This document shows positions 28,771 to 39,800 of a stretch of DNA of 46,877 nt, in pieces. The notes below the pieces were generated by a model. It was given only the letters and a program-made list of their open reading frames with translations, ran no database searches and was not told the origin of the DNA. Each line of letters begins with the position of its first letter. Within the stretch, counting starts at the first letter, position 1. This stretch comes from an uncultured Paraprevotella sp. (GTDB taxonomy: Bacteria > Bacteroidota > Bacteroidia > Bacteroidales > Bacteroidaceae): NCBI GenBank assembly GCA_944321525.1, contig CALULQ010000030.1:1-46877 (forward strand). The letters run 5' to 3'. Both the position numbers and the translations under genes were made by a program.

Positions 28771-30741
28771 TCACTTTTTGATGCGCATACTGGCTCTTAT
28801 CATATATATAATAAGGAGGATGTACATGAGCAGTGACAGCCACTGGCTGGCGGGGTTGTCCCACCACTGGCTGTAGTCGAACGAAATGCCTCCGAAGCGC
28901 AAGGCGGCGCTGACTACGCCCATGAGTGCTCCTCCGGCGATGAATCCGGAAGCGATGAGCGTGCCTTTCTCGCCGCGCTCCTTGTTGGTCTGCTCGTCGC
29001 GGCTCCACGTCGTGACGTACCAGTTGATGAGGCCGCCCACCAGTAGCGGGAGGTTAAGCTCCAAGGGGATGAACATGCCCAGCGCGAAGGCCAGGGCCGA
29101 CACGTTGCAGAGCGTCAGCACGATGGCGATGGCCGCGCCAATGCCGTAGAGCAGCCACGGGGCACCGGCTCCGCTCATCAGCGGCTCGATGACGGCGGCC
29201 ATGGCGTTGGCTTGCGGGGCGGCGAGCTGTCCGCTCGTGAAGCCGTAGGTGTCGTTCAATATCATGATGACACCGGCCACGGTGGCGGCGGACACGAGCG
29301 TGCCCAGGAATTTGTAGGTTTCCTGTTTCTTGGGGGTGCTGCCCAGCCAATAGCCAATCTTCAGGTCGGTGATGAAGCTGCCCGCGGTGGAGAGGGCGGT
29401 GCAGACCACGCCGCCCATGATGAGGGCGGCCACCATGCCGGCCGGCCCCTTCAGTCCCACGGCTACCATGATGACCGAGGCCAGGATGAGCGTCATGAGC
29501 GTCATGCCCGACACGGGGTTGCTGCCTACGATGGCGATGGCGTTGGCGGCCACGGTCGTAAAGAGGAAGGCAATGACGGCCACGAGGAGGACGCCCACGA
29601 TGGTGAAGAGCAGGTTGCCCTGCATCACCCCGAAGTAGAAGAACAGCAGGATGGCGGCCAGCGTGACGCACGAACCGATGGCGATGATTTTCATGGGCAG
29701 GTCCTTTTGCGTGCGGGGCACGTCGCGTTCGCCTTTCCCTTTGCCTTTCATCTCTTGTGCGGCCAGCCCCACGGCGCCCATGATGATCTTCCGGCTCTTG
29801 ATGATGCCGATGATGCCGGCCATGGCGATGCCCCCGATGCCGATGCTTTTGGCATATTGGAAAATCTGTTCCGCGCTGGCCGTTGCGGCAGTGGTCCCTT
29901 CGGCGACAGCCACGTCGGGGAAGAGCCAGGCCATGGCGGGGATGATGACCCACCAGACGGCCACGGACCCGCAGCAGATGATGAGGGCGTATTTCAGTCC
30001 CACGATGTAGCCCATGCCCAGCACGGCGGCTCCCGTGTTGATTTTAAACACCAGTTTGGTCTTGTCGGCCAGGAGTTGCCCCCATTCCACGCAGCGCGAC
30101 GTGACGCTTTCGTTCCACCAGCCCACGGTAGCGATGATGAAGTCATAAATGCCGCCCACCACGCCGGCCACCAGAAGCGGCAGGGCTTGGTTGCCTCCTT
30201 TCTCGCCGGAGACCAGCACCTGCGTCGACGCCGTGGCCTCGGGGAAGGGGTATTTGCCGTGCATGTCTTTCACGAAATACTTCCGGAAGGGGATGAGAAA
30301 CAGGATGCCCAGCACGCCGCCCAGCACGGAGGCGATGAACACTTCCATGAAGTTCACCGTCATTTCCGGATATTTGTCCTGCAGGATGTACAAGGCCGGC
30401 AGGGTGAAGATGGCACCGGCCACAATCATTCCCGAGCAGGCGCCGATGCTCTGTATGATGACATTCTCGCCCAAGGCGCCTTTGCGGTGGGTGGCGCCCG
30501 TCACGCCGATGGCGATGATGGTGATGGGGATGGCCGCTTCGAACACTTGTCCCACCTTGAGCCCCAGATAGGCGGACGCGGCCGAGAAGACCACGGCCAT
30601 GAGCACGCCCCAGAGCACAGACCACACGGTCACTTCCTTGTACGTCCGTTCGGGTGACATGAGGGGTTCATACGCTTCGCCTTCTTTCAGTTCCCGGAAG
30701 GCGTTTTCGGGAATGCCGGTTTGTTGCTTTTCGTTTTCCAT
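28771..30741 (-). CDS. OPT-family oligopeptide transporter
   Basis: A 656-aa polytopic membrane protein with about 15 hydrophobic segments. OPT-like features include the N-terminal VWSVLWGVLMAVVFSAASAYLGLKVGQVFEAAIPITI and the conserved KYPFPEATASTQVL motif, then GMGYIVGLKYALI, GKGKGERDVPRTQKDLPM and CNVSALAFALGMFIPLELNLP. Family members carry oligopeptides or metal-peptide complexes with protons; the substrate here is unknown. Length is normal for the bacterial branch. Monocistronic with its own -7 box. The repetitive GC-rich code leaves long open frames on the opposite strand, which are not genes. Confidence 0.92.
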   Translation of the reverse strand: MENEKQQTGIPENAFRELKEGEAYEPLMSPERTYKEVTVWSVLWGVLMAVVFSAASAYLGLKVGQVFEAAIPITIIAIGVTGATHRKGALGENVIIQSIGACSGMIVAGAIFTLPALYILQDKYPEMTVNFMEVFIASVLGGVLGILFLIPFRKYFVKDMHGKYPFPEATASTQVLVSGEKGGNQALPLLVAGVVGGIYDFIIATVGWWNESVTSRCVEWGQLLADKTKLVFKINTGAAVLGMGYIVGLKYALIICCGSVAVWWVIIPAMAWLFPDVAVAEGTTAATASAEQIFQYAKSIGIGGIAMAGIIGIIKSRKIIMGAVGLAAQEMKGKGKGERDVPRTQKDLPMKIIAIGSCVTLAAILLFFYFGVMQGNLLFTIVGVLLVAVIAFLFTTVAANAIAIVGSNPVSGMTLMTLILASVIMVAVGLKGPAGMVAALIMGGVVCTALSTAGSFITDLKIGYWLGSTPKKQETYKFLGTLVSAATVAGVIMILNDTYGFTSGQLAAPQANAMAAVIEPLMSGAGAPWLLYGIGAAIAIVLTLCNVSALAFALGMFIPLELNLPLLVGGLINWYVTTWSRDEQTNKERGEKGTLIASGFIAGGALMGVVSAALRFGGISFDYSQWWDNPASQWLSLLMYILLIIYMIRASMRIKK

Positions 30742-30778
30742 GTACGGATAGTTTTTTGATGCTTTGTTTTAAATTATG

Positions 30779-30786
30779 CAAAGATA
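30779..30786 (-). promoter_or_regulatory. Promoter -7 box for the OPT transporter
   Basis: TATCTTTG on the minus strand, an exact match to TAnnTTTG, 38 nt before the ATG at 30741. No clear -33 element. Confidence 0.6.
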
Positions 30787-30871
30787 CTGTTTTCAGTGCT
30801 GAATGCCGTCGCTTCTTTCTTGGAATTTCTTTAAATATTTTAATTTATAAGGCCAATCGCACGCTATTCAC

Positions 30872-30879
30872 TAATTTTG
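30872..30879 (+). promoter_or_regulatory. Promoter -7 box for the DUF5686 gene
   Basis: TAATTTTG matches TAnnTTTG, 24 nt before the ATG at 30903. Divergent from the OPT promoter, the two boxes being about 85 nt apart. Confidence 0.6.
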
Positions 30880-30902
30880 CACCTTGATTTAACCAGAAGA
30901 AT

Positions 30903-33473
30903 ATGCTGCGAAGGCTTTATCAACGATATGTGCTGTTTGTCTTGTTGGCCATTTGCGGTGTCCCCGTTGCGACGTGGGGCCAGGTGAAGGGAGTGGTGAC
31001 CGACGCCGAGACGGGCGACCCCTTGCCTTCCGTGAATGTGTATTACGAGGGACAAAAACATATAGGCACGGTTACGAACATCAACGGAAGATACTCCCTG
31101 CGGTCTCCTTTGCAGGGCGACTCTATCGTCTTTTCCTATGTGGGATACCGCACGTACAAGGCGTATGTGAAGAAGGGAGAGCGCAAGACGCTCAACGTGA
31201 AGCTCAACGACCGCGGGCGCGAACTCACGGAGCTGGTGGTGAAGCCCAAGCGGCGGAGGTATAGCCGCAAGGACAATCCTGCCGTGGCGCTGATGCGCAA
31301 GGTCATTGCCGCCAAGGACAGCAACGATTTGCGGGAAAACGATTATTACCGTTATGACAAGTACCAGCGCATTACTTTCGGCTTCAACAACATCACCCAG
31401 GAATTCATGGACAGCGGCTTCCTGAGGAAATATCCCGTGTTTCTCAAGCAGGTGGAGTATTGCCCGCAAACGCAGACCAACATCCTGCCGCTGACTTACA
31501 ACGAGACCTCGTCGGAACACATTTACCGGAAACAGCCTGAGGCGGAGCGCGACTTCGTGCGCGGCACGAACTCCGAAGGCCTGAACCAGCTGTTCGCCAC
31601 CGGCGACATCGTGACCACCGTGCTGCAACGCTTCTTCACGGACGTGAACATTTACGACAACTCCATCAACCTGCTGGAGCGTTACTTCACCAGCCCGCTT
31701 TCGTCCACCCACGCCATTTCCTTTTACCAATATTATATCATGGACACCCTGATGGTGGACGGCGACAAGTGCATCGAGCTGACCTTCCTGCCGCAGAACC
31801 CGCAGGACTTTGGCTTCTCGGGACGCCTGTGGGTGCTCGACGACGGCTCCTACAGGGTGAAGCGCTGTCTGGTGAACTTGCCCGTCCGCTCGAGCGTGAA
31901 CTTCATCAGCAACCTGGTCATCGAGCAGGATTTTGCCACCTTGCCCAACGGGCAGCGTGTTTTGGTGAAGGACAACATGATTGCCGAGATGGGCGCCCTG
32001 AAAAAGTTCCACAACATGCTGGTGCGGCGCACCACCACTTATTCGGGCTTCGACTTCTCGCCCATTCCCGACGAGCGGTTCGAGCAGCGGGAACAGCCCC
32101 GCGAGGGCGTCCCTGAAATCAAGGACGAGGAGTTCTGGGCGGAGCACCGCACCGACACGTTGTCGCGTTCCGAAGCCCGCATGTCCACGATGGTGGAGGA
32201 CATGACGAAGAAGAAGGGTTTCGGATGGATTATATGGATTGTGCGTGCTTTTGTGGAGAACTATGTGGAGACGTCGCCCGCCGGGAAGAAGAACTACGTG
32301 GATTTCGGCCCGGTCAACACGGTGGTGTCTTCCAACTTCATCGACAACATCCGCCTGCGGGCCAGTGCGCAGACCACGGCCAACCTGAACCCGCACCTCT
32401 TCCTCAAGGGCTATGTGGCCTACGGCGTGCGCGACAGCAAGTGGAAATACGAGGGCGAGGTGGAGTATTCCTTCATCAAGAAGCAATATTCGCCCGAAGA
32501 GTTCCCCAAGAACTCCATCGCCATTTCCACGCGCTACGACGTGATGGCGCCTTCCGATGCCCTTTTGCCTACGGACAAGGACAACGTGTTCGCCTCGTTC
32601 AAGACGCAGACCATCGACCAGATGTCTTATTTCCGCCAATACAATGTGCGCTACGAATACGAGTTCGACAGCCATTTCGGCATCACGGCACAGCTGCGCC
32701 ACCTGACGCAAACTCCCACCGGCTCGCTGTTCTACCGCACGACGGGCGGTACCGACGTGCCCGATCTGACGCAGTGCGAGGCCACGCTGAGCCTCCGCTA
32801 CGCACCGGGCGAACAGGTGGTGGTCACCAAGCAGCGGCGCCATCCGGTGAACCATAATTATCCGATTTACACGCTGATGCACACCACCGGCTTCAAGGAC
32901 GTGCTTGGCGGCGACTATGCTTCGAACTACACCGAGCTCTCCGTGTGGAAGCGCTTCTGGCTGAACTCCTGGGGGCGCATCGACGTCTACGGCCGTGCCG
33001 GGGCGCAGTGGAACAAAGTGCCCTTCCCGCTGCTCATCACGCCGGCGGCCAACAACTCCTACATCATCCAGCGCGAGATGTTCAACATGATCAACAACAT
33101 GGAATTCATGAGCGACCGCTTCGTCTCGTTGTCCGTGCAGTGGGACCTGAGCGGCAAGCTCTTCAACCGCATCCCCTTGCTCAAGCACCTGAAGTGGCGC
33201 GAGGTCATCGGGTTCAAAACACTCTATGGCGACCTGACGGACAAGAACAACCCCTACAAGCAGGCGCCCGGGAGCGACCTGTTCCTCTTCCCTTCGCGCA
33301 ACGGCGCTCCCACGAGCTTTGCCATGGGCAAGACGCCCTACATGGAACTGAACGTGGGTGTGCACAACATATTCAAGTTCCTCCGCGTGGACTACGTGCG
33401 GCGTCTGAACTACCTGGGTTTGCCCAACGTGAAGAAGAACGGGGTGAGGTTCGTGTTGCAGTTCGATTTTTAA
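30903..33473 (+). CDS. DUF5686 outer-membrane protein with carboxypeptidase-regulatory-like domain
   Basis: An 856-aa protein with signal peptide (to about residue 26, ATWGQ). Residues 27-~105 form a CarboxypepD_reg-like beta-sandwich (VKGVVTDAETGDPLPSVNVYYEG, GTVTNINGRYSL, DSIVFSYVGY), as in TonB-dependent receptor extensions. The rest is the DUF5686 region, ending in amphipathic beta-strands and a terminal Phe (RFVLQFDF), as in outer-membrane barrels. No plug domain is visible, so this is not a SusC-type receptor. Function unknown. rarA begins 13 nt later, so the two are probably cotranscribed though functionally unrelated. Confidence 0.87.
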   Translation: MLRRLYQRYVLFVLLAICGVPVATWGQVKGVVTDAETGDPLPSVNVYYEGQKHIGTVTNINGRYSLRSPLQGDSIVFSYVGYRTYKAYVKKGERKTLNVKLNDRGRELTELVVKPKRRRYSRKDNPAVALMRKVIAAKDSNDLRENDYYRYDKYQRITFGFNNITQEFMDSGFLRKYPVFLKQVEYCPQTQTNILPLTYNETSSEHIYRKQPEAERDFVRGTNSEGLNQLFATGDIVTTVLQRFFTDVNIYDNSINLLERYFTSPLSSTHAISFYQYYIMDTLMVDGDKCIELTFLPQNPQDFGFSGRLWVLDDGSYRVKRCLVNLPVRSSVNFISNLVIEQDFATLPNGQRVLVKDNMIAEMGALKKFHNMLVRRTTTYSGFDFSPIPDERFEQREQPREGVPEIKDEEFWAEHRTDTLSRSEARMSTMVEDMTKKKGFGWIIWIVRAFVENYVETSPAGKKNYVDFGPVNTVVSSNFIDNIRLRASAQTTANLNPHLFLKGYVAYGVRDSKWKYEGEVEYSFIKKQYSPEEFPKNSIAISTRYDVMAPSDALLPTDKDNVFASFKTQTIDQMSYFRQYNVRYEYEFDSHFGITAQLRHLTQTPTGSLFYRTTGGTDVPDLTQCEATLSLRYAPGEQVVVTKQRRHPVNHNYPIYTLMHTTGFKDVLGGDYASNYTELSVWKRFWLNSWGRIDVYGRAGAQWNKVPFPLLITPAANNSYIIQREMFNMINNMEFMSDRFVSLSVQWDLSGKLFNRIPLLKHLKWREVIGFKTLYGDLTDKNNPYKQAPGSDLFLFPSRNGAPTSFAMGKTPYMELNVGVHNIFKFLRVDYVRRLNYLGLPNVKKNGVRFVLQFDF

Positions 33474-33486
33474 AGCAGATAAGATT

Positions 33487-34755
33487 ATGGGAGCACCTTT
33501 GGCTGAGCGGCTACGTCCCCGCACGCTGGACGACTATGTGGGCCAGAAGCATTTGGTAGGGCCCGGCGCGGTCCTGCGCAAGATGATAGATTCCGGCCGC
33601 ATCACTTCTTTCATACTTTGGGGCCCGCCGGGAGTGGGGAAGACCACGCTGGCGCAAATCATCGCCCACAAGCTCGAGACGCCGTTCTACACCCTGAGCG
33701 CCGTGACCAGCGGGGTGAAGGAAGTGCGCGAGGTCATCGAGAAGGCCAAGAACAACCGCTTCTTCTCGCAAGTGAGCCCCATCCTCTTCATCGACGAAAT
33801 CCACCGCTTCAGCAAGTCGCAGCAAGACTCCCTGCTGGGCGCCGTGGAGCAGGGCACGGTGACGCTCATCGGTGCCACCACCGAGAATCCTTCGTTCGAG
33901 GTCATCCGCCCGCTCCTGTCCCGTTGCCAGCTCTACGTGCTGAAGAGCCTGTCGAAGGACGACCTGCTGGAACTGCTCCACAAGGCCGTGGAGAAGGACG
34001 TGGTGCTGAAGACCAAGCAGATAGAGTTTCAAGAGACCGACGCCATGTTGCGCTACAGCGGGGGCGACGCCCGCAAGTTGCTCAACATTCTGGAACTGGT
34101 GGTGGAGGCCGACGGGACGGACCACGTGGTGGTCACCGACGCCATGGTGGCCGAGCGTCTCCAGCAGAATCCTCTGGCTTATGATAAGGGCGGCGAGATG
34201 CACTACGACATCATTTCGGCCTTCATCAAGAGCATCCGCGGCAGCGACCCCGACGCCGCCCTCTATTGGCTGGCACGCATGATAGAGGGAGGCGAGGACC
34301 CCTCGTTCATCGCCCGCCGGCTGGTGATTTCCGCCAGTGAGGACATCGGGCTGGCCAACCCCAACGCGCTGTTGCTGGCCAATGCGGCTTTCGACGCCGT
34401 CATGAAGATAGGTTGGCCCGAAGGGCGCATTCCCTTGGCGGAAGCCACCGTTTATCTGGCCACCAGCCCCAAAAGCAATTCGGCCTACATGGGCATCAAC
34501 GACGCCCTGCAGCTCGTGCGCCGCACGGGCAACCTTCCCGTGCCCTTGCACTTGCGCAACGCGCCCACCCAGCTGATGGAGGAACTGGGCTATAGCAAAG
34601 GATACAAATACGCCCACGACTATCCGGGCCATTTCGTCGAGCAGCAGTTCTTGCCCGACGAAGTGCAGGGGCAGCGCATCTGGCACGCCCAGGAAAACCC
34701 GGCGGAAGCCAAACTGCAGGAGCGCATGCAGAAACTTTGGAAGGGGCGTTTCTAA
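33487..34755 (+). CDS. rarA: Replication-associated recombination protein RarA (MgsA)
   Basis: A 422-aa AAA+ ATPase related to clamp-loader subunits and acting at stalled replication forks. Start segment PLAERLRPRTLDDYVGQKHLVG is diagnostic. Walker A GPPGVGKT at 46-53, Walker [13 protein letters not shown], sensor region IGATTENPSFEVI and arginine finger LLSRC follow. The C-terminal half has the MgsA tetramerisation and SSB-contact region (YDIISAFIKSIRGSDPDAALYWLARM and PKSNSAY). Length is typical. Second gene after the DUF5686 protein. Repeat copy 3 begins about 60 nt downstream. Confidence 0.95.
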   Translation: MGAPLAERLRPRTLDDYVGQKHLVGPGAVLRKMIDSGRITSFILWGPPGVGKTTLAQIIAHKLETPFYTLSAVTSGVKEVREVIEKAKNNRFFSQVSPILFIDEIHRFSKSQQDSLLGAVEQGTVTLIGATTENPSFEVIRPLLSRCQLYVLKSLSKDDLLELLHKAVEKDVVLKTKQIEFQETDAMLRYSGGDARKLLNILELVVEADGTDHVVVTDAMVAERLQQNPLAYDKGGEMHYDIISAFIKSIRGSDPDAALYWLARMIEGGEDPSFIARRLVISASEDIGLANPNALLLANAAFDAVMKIGWPEGRIPLAEATVYLATSPKSNSAYMGINDALQLVRRTGNLPVPLHLRNAPTQLMEELGYSKGYKYAHDYPGHFVEQQFLPDEVQGQRIWHAQENPAEAKLQERMQKLWKGRF

Positions 34756-34813
34756 GATGCTCGCGGGAGCGGCGCCGGCACGCGCCCGTCCCTGCCCGGT
34801 GTCACGCCCTGCC

Positions 34814-34909
34814 GCGAGGCGTCCGCCAGCGTACTCTGCGGCAAGTACTCGAGTACTCTCCGCAGAGTACTTGAATGCTTTGCGGCAAGTATGATTCCGC
34901 GCTCCGCAC
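34814..34909 (-). repeat. Dispersed nested palindrome, copy 3 (long-arm type, inverted)
   Basis: Identical 40-bp core at 34831-34870, centre AGTACTCGAGTACT at 34844-34857. The flanks show that this copy is reversed relative to copies 1, 2 and 4: the GCTGGCGGAC arm is on the left (read on the minus strand). On the other side is an extra module containing TTGCGGCAAGTA and ending near CGCTCCGCAC (34871-34909), shared with copy 4 but absent from copies 1 and 2. The intergenic stretch 34756-35175 otherwise holds only GC-rich sequence and the fhs promoters. Confidence 0.85.
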
Positions 34910-35126
34910 GCCATTCGTCCGTGTGCCCGCTTCTGTTTCTCGTTTTTCCGGGTTGGAGGCAGTTGAAACCGACTCCCCGTTTGTGCGTGGGGCGCGATGC
35001 TTCGTGCTTTGCCGCCCCGCGTGCCGTCCCGGTTTCTTCCCCGGGGGCACGGGGCGGGGCTTTGCCCGCGGCGCGTTGCGGGCGCGCCACATTGAAATAT
35101 CGCGGGCAAAATGGTGGCGGATACGC

Positions 35127-35143
35127 TAATTTTGCTAACTTTG
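35127..35143 (+). promoter_or_regulatory. Tandem -7 boxes upstream of fhs
   Basis: TAATTTTG (35127-35134) and TAACTTTG (35136-35143) both match TAnnTTTG and lie 9 nt apart, 33-49 nt before the fhs ATG. Neither has a convincing TTTG at -33. Two start sites are possible. Confidence 0.55.
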
Positions 35144-35175
35144 CTGCTTATTATCAACAGAAATCCACAGATATA

Positions 35176-36843
35176 ATGAAAAGTGACATTGAGATAGCGC
35201 GGGAATGCGTGTTGAAGCCCATTGAGGAAGTGGCCGCACAAGTGGGAATCCCCGCGGAGGATTTGGAACATTACGGGAAATACATAGCCAAAGTGCCGGA
35301 AAGCCTGATAGACGAGGAGAAGGTGAAGCGCAGCAACCTGATTCTGGTGACGGCCATCACGCCCACGAAGGCCGGCATCGGGAAAACCACCGTATCCATC
35401 GGCCTCGGGCTGGGCCTGTCCCGCCTGGGCAAGCGCAACATCGTGGCGCTGCGCGAACCGTCGCTCGGTCCCTGCTTCGGACTGAAGGGCGGCGCTGCGG
35501 GAGGCGGACATGCGCAAGTGTTGCCCATGGACCGCATCAACCTGCATTTCACCGGCGATTTCCACGCCGTCACCTCGGCCCACAACATGATAGCCGCCTT
35601 GCTGGACAACTACATCTACCAGCACCGCGACGACGGTTTTGCCCTGAAAGAAGTGTTGTGGAAACGGGTGCTGGACGTCAACGACCGCAACCTGCGCTAC
35701 ATCGTCACCGGACTGGGCGCCAAGACCAACGGGGTGATGATGGAGAGCGGGTTCGACATCACGCCGGCTTCGGAAATCATGGCCATACTCTGCCTGGCCC
35801 GCGACGGCGAAGACTTGCGCCGCCGCGTGGACAACATTCTCTTGGGCACCACCATCGACGGCCAGCCCTTCCGCGTGGCCGACATGGGCGTGGGCGGGGC
35901 GATATGCGCCCTGCTGAAGGATGCTCTGCATCCGAACCTCGTGCAGACCACGGAGAACACGCCGGCCATCGTGCACGGAGGCCCGTTTGCCAACATCGCC
36001 CATGGCTGCAATTCCGTCCTGGCTACCAAGCTGGCCATGACCTACGCCGACTATGTGGTGACGGAAGCCGGATTCGGTGCCGACCTGGGAGCGGAGAAGT
36101 TCTTCAACATCAAGTGCCGCTCGGCGGGGCTGAATCCCAAACTGACGGTCATCGTGGCCACCACGCAGGGGCTCAAGATGCATGGCGGCGTGGCCGTGGA
36201 GAACATCAAATACCCGAATCCCGAAGGCCTGCAGCGCGGGTTCGCGAATCTGGACCAGCACATCCGCAACATGCAAGACTTCGGACAGACCGTGGTGGTC
36301 TGCTTCAACCGTTTTGCCACCGACACCGACGAGGAAATCGAGCTGTGCCGCGCCCATTGCGAGGCGGTCGGCGTGGGATTCGCCGTGAACACGGCCTATG
36401 CCGACGGCGGCGCCGGGGCCGAGGAGCTGGCCCGCATCGTGGTGGACACCATCGCGCAGCACCCTTCGCGGCCGGTGAAGTTCACCTATGCCGACTCGGA
36501 CGACGTGGAGGCCAAGGCAGCCAAGGTGGCCCTGCGCGTTTACGGCGCCGACGGGGTGGAGTTTTCTCCAGCTGCGCGCCGGGCGCTGAAGCGCATCTAT
36601 GCCTTGGGCATCGAGCATTTCCCTGTCTGCATTGCCAAGACGCAATATTCTTTTTCGGCCAATGCACATGCCTACGGCGTGCCTTCCGGTTTCAAGATTC
36701 CCATACGCGAAATCGTGCTGGCCCTTGGGGCGGAGATGATTGTGCTGGTGGCCGGCGACATCATGCGCATGCCCGGCCTGCCTCGCCATCCGCAGGCGGA
36801 ACACATCGACTTGGTGGCCGGCGAAATCATGGGGCTGTCGTAA
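35176..36843 (+). CDS. fhs: Formate--tetrahydrofolate ligase
   Basis: A 555-aa enzyme that makes 10-formyl-tetrahydrofolate from formate, THF and ATP in the cytosol. The nucleotide loop is [13 protein letters not shown] (62-74; family pattern TPxxxGxGKTT). Other conserved segments are [50 protein letters not shown] [43 protein letters not shown] and [10 protein letters not shown]. Length is typical. The frame runs upstream to 34891 through the promoters, so ATG 35176 is used. The sensor gene follows after about 50 nt. Confidence 0.96.
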   Translation: MKSDIEIARECVLKPIEEVAAQVGIPAEDLEHYGKYIAKVPESLIDEEKVKRSNLILVTAITPTKAGIGKTTVSIGLGLGLSRLGKRNIVALREPSLGPCFGLKGGAAGGGHAQVLPMDRINLHFTGDFHAVTSAHNMIAALLDNYIYQHRDDGFALKEVLWKRVLDVNDRNLRYIVTGLGAKTNGVMMESGFDITPASEIMAILCLARDGEDLRRRVDNILLGTTIDGQPFRVADMGVGGAICALLKDALHPNLVQTTENTPAIVHGGPFANIAHGCNSVLATKLAMTYADYVVTEAGFGADLGAEKFFNIKCRSAGLNPKLTVIVATTQGLKMHGGVAVENIKYPNPEGLQRGFANLDQHIRNMQDFGQTVVVCFNRFATDTDEEIELCRAHCEAVGVGFAVNTAYADGGAGAEELARIVVDTIAQHPSRPVKFTYADSDDVEAKAAKVALRVYGADGVEFSPAARRALKRIYALGIEHFPVCIAKTQYSFSANAHAYGVPSGFKIPIREIVLALGAEMIVLVAGDIMRMPGLPRHPQAEHIDLVAGEIMGLS

Positions 36844-36895
36844 CCGCTGGGGGCCGATGCGGGGGGTGCGTGTTGGTGGCCGGCAGGACCGGGGC

Positions 36896-39800
36896 ATGGC
36901 TCCGGTGCGGAAGGGGCGGAAAGCCTCTTTCGTGGTGGCGGTTTGCCTTTTTGTCGCATTGGCTGTGGCCTCTGCGGTGGCATGGCGGTGCCATTCGCGC
37001 CCCGATGCCGGCGTGGTCCGGGCCGTGGACTCCCTCAATGTCTGTGCCGGCTTGCTTCGGCACGACCATCCCGACAGCGCCTATGCCTTGGCCGCGAAGG
37101 CTTATACGCTTTCGCAAGACTATCCCGACGGGCGGAGCGAGGCGCTCTGCCACCAGATGTACATCTGTTTTCTCCGCATGGATTATGCCACGGAGCGTCG
37201 GCTGTACGATGAGTTGCAATCCTTTTGTGGCAATCAGATAGAGTTGCTGGTGGGCGAGGTGAACATGATGATGGTTTGCCAGCGGGCCGCGCAAAACCGC
37301 TTGTTCTATGACTATTACAACCGTGCCTTGGAGCGCATCCGCCGCATCATGGAGGAATACGACGACGTGGAGGGGCGCAACAAGGAGCGCTTGGAATATG
37401 CCCTTGCGGAATTCAGCCTGACGGCTGCCACGAACTGCCTGAACCTGTTGCAGGAAGAGGAAGCGGAACGGGCGCTGGCCGACATCGATCCGGAAGGATT
37501 CATACGGCAGGACAGGGCTTTGCGGGCCTATTTCTATTACCTGAACGGGTTGGTGGCCCTGAGCCGCCAAGGGGAGGGAGGCCGACTTCTGGAGGCTTTC
37601 GACTACTTGCTGTGGGCCTATACGTTGGCGGAACGCGACGGGAGCACCTATTTCAGGGCCAAGGCCGGCCTGGCACTCTCCGAGTTGTTTGCCCGTTCCG
37701 GCAATTACGCTTCTCTCCGGCCGGAGCGCGGGATGGAACTGGATTATCTTTGCCGCACCCTCGTGCCCGGCGAAGAAGCCGGTCGCGTCATGGCTTCCCG
37801 GCTTTCCGAAGCCTTGGCCCGGCAGTCGTTGGCCGATGCCGGTCGCTGTGGGAGCCTGATGCTGGAGGTCGACGGCTTCAGGGCTTTGGGCATGGCGTTG
37901 TTCGCCCGCGAGGAATACCAAGGGGCGCTCGATGCCTTGACCGGGGCGCTGGAGTGCCTGAACGAGCACCACCGGACATATTATCCGCAGGGCGGGGACG
38001 GCCGCCTCGAGGTGTTTGGCGACCCCGAAGCCCCGGCCGTGGACATGGAGTGGGCGCAGGATGCCGACGTGCAGACCCTGCCCATCAGCCTGGCCCGCTG
38101 CCGTGAGAGCCTGAGCGCCATTTTTGCAGGGCTGGGCGACAAACAGAAATCAGACTACAACCGCAATCTCTACTTGGACCTGATGGACTTCAGCCGCCAG
38201 GACAAGTCGCTCGAGAGTCGGGCGGCCATCGTGGCCCGCGACAACCGCATGCTCCATACCCTTTCGGGCGTGGTCATCCTTTCGGCCGCGGCCTTGTGTT
38301 TCTTTCTCTTCGCTTATGCCCGCAAGTGGAGGCGGCGCAACGAACGGCAGTTGGCCTTGCTGAAAGACATGTCGGAATGGTTCATGGACGTAGCATTCCG
38401 CGTCAGGGGCGACGACATGGACAAGGCGCTCGGCGCGTATCCCTGGATGAAGAAAGAGAAACGGATATTGCACGAAATCCTGCGACCCTATGTGGACTGG
38501 ACGGAGAAGAACCGGAGCCTCGCCGGGCAGATGGACGAGGAAAGGGCCTGGCTGCGGGAGGAGTGCCTGCGCAGCGGGCGGCAGATTGCGCAGGAAAAAC
38601 GGAAGAACATCTCCAAACGGGCCAAAGTGTCGCTCGTGCATGCCATCGTGCCGTTCATCGACCGCATGCTCTACACGGTGAGGCGGATGGAGAAAACGGG
38701 CGGAAGGGCGGAAGGATGGGCCTACGTGGGAGAACTGGCCGACGAAATCAACCGCCACAACGAGGTGCTGACCGAATGGATTCGGATGAATCGCGGAGAG
38801 GTGGAAATCGCAGTGGAGAGTTTTCCCTTGCAGGACTTGTTCAGCCTGTTGGAGAAAGGGGAATACAACTTCCGCCGTGCGGGCATCCGGTTCCACGTGG
38901 AGAAGACCGATTTGTGGGTGAAGGCCGACAAGGCGTTGACCTTCTTCATGCTGAACACGTTGGTGGACAACGCGCGCAAGTTCACGCCTTCCGGCGGAAG
39001 GGTGGACGTGAGCGCCGTGGAGGTGGGGCAGGCCGTAGAACTGGCCGTGGCCGACACGGGCTGTGGTCTTTCCGCAAAGGACGTGGAGCTGATACGCTCT
39101 TCCAAGGTCTACGATGCCCGTCGCATCGGGGAAGGCTCTTCCCAGGTCCGGGCCGGAAAGGGGAGCGGCTTCGGGCTGATGAATTGCAAGGGAATCATAG
39201 AAAAATACCGGGCGGCGGGCGAGTTGTTCCAAGTTTGCCGTTTCGACATACAAAGCGAGGAAGGCAAAGGCAGCCGCTTTTCTTTCCGCTTGCCCAAAGG
39301 GATGGCGCGCACGGCCTTCATGTTTTTGTGGTGTGCGGCCGTTTGGATGTTTTCCACACCGTTGGCGGCCCGTGTGGCGACGGTGGCGGGGAGTGGCGGA
39401 CTGGAGTCTGCTACTCGCTATGCCGATTCGGTGTATTTCGCCAATGTGCGGGGCGACTACGCCCATGCGTTCCGCTGGGCCGATTCGGCCTTTGCCTGCA
39501 TCAATGCCTATTACGCAGACAGCCTGCCGGAAGGCGTGCAGTGCCGCAGGCTGACCACGGGCGATTACGGGATGGAGGAGCTGGAATGGTGGCGCGCCGG
39601 GGTGGATGCCGATTATTATTTGTTCATGGGCATCAGGAACGAGCTGGCAGTGGCGGCTTTGGCCCTGCACGACTGGGAAGCTTACGACTTCAACAACCGG
39701 CAGTTTTCCCGTCTCTACAGGCTGCTTTCCAAAGACGACTCCTTGGAACGCTTCTATGCGCGGCAGCGCGAAATCAAAGCCGGGCTTTCGGTCAGCCTCG

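Noticed and set aside
34891..35175. 95-codon upstream extension of fhs
   Set aside because: It crosses repeat flank and the tandem -7 boxes; the conserved family start is at 35176.
39290..39310. Possible sequencing error fusing two sensor genes near 39302
   Set aside because: The frame is clean on both sides and the regulator follows at once. I recall the related Bacteroides families having both domains, so a genuine single gene is preferred, though not proven.
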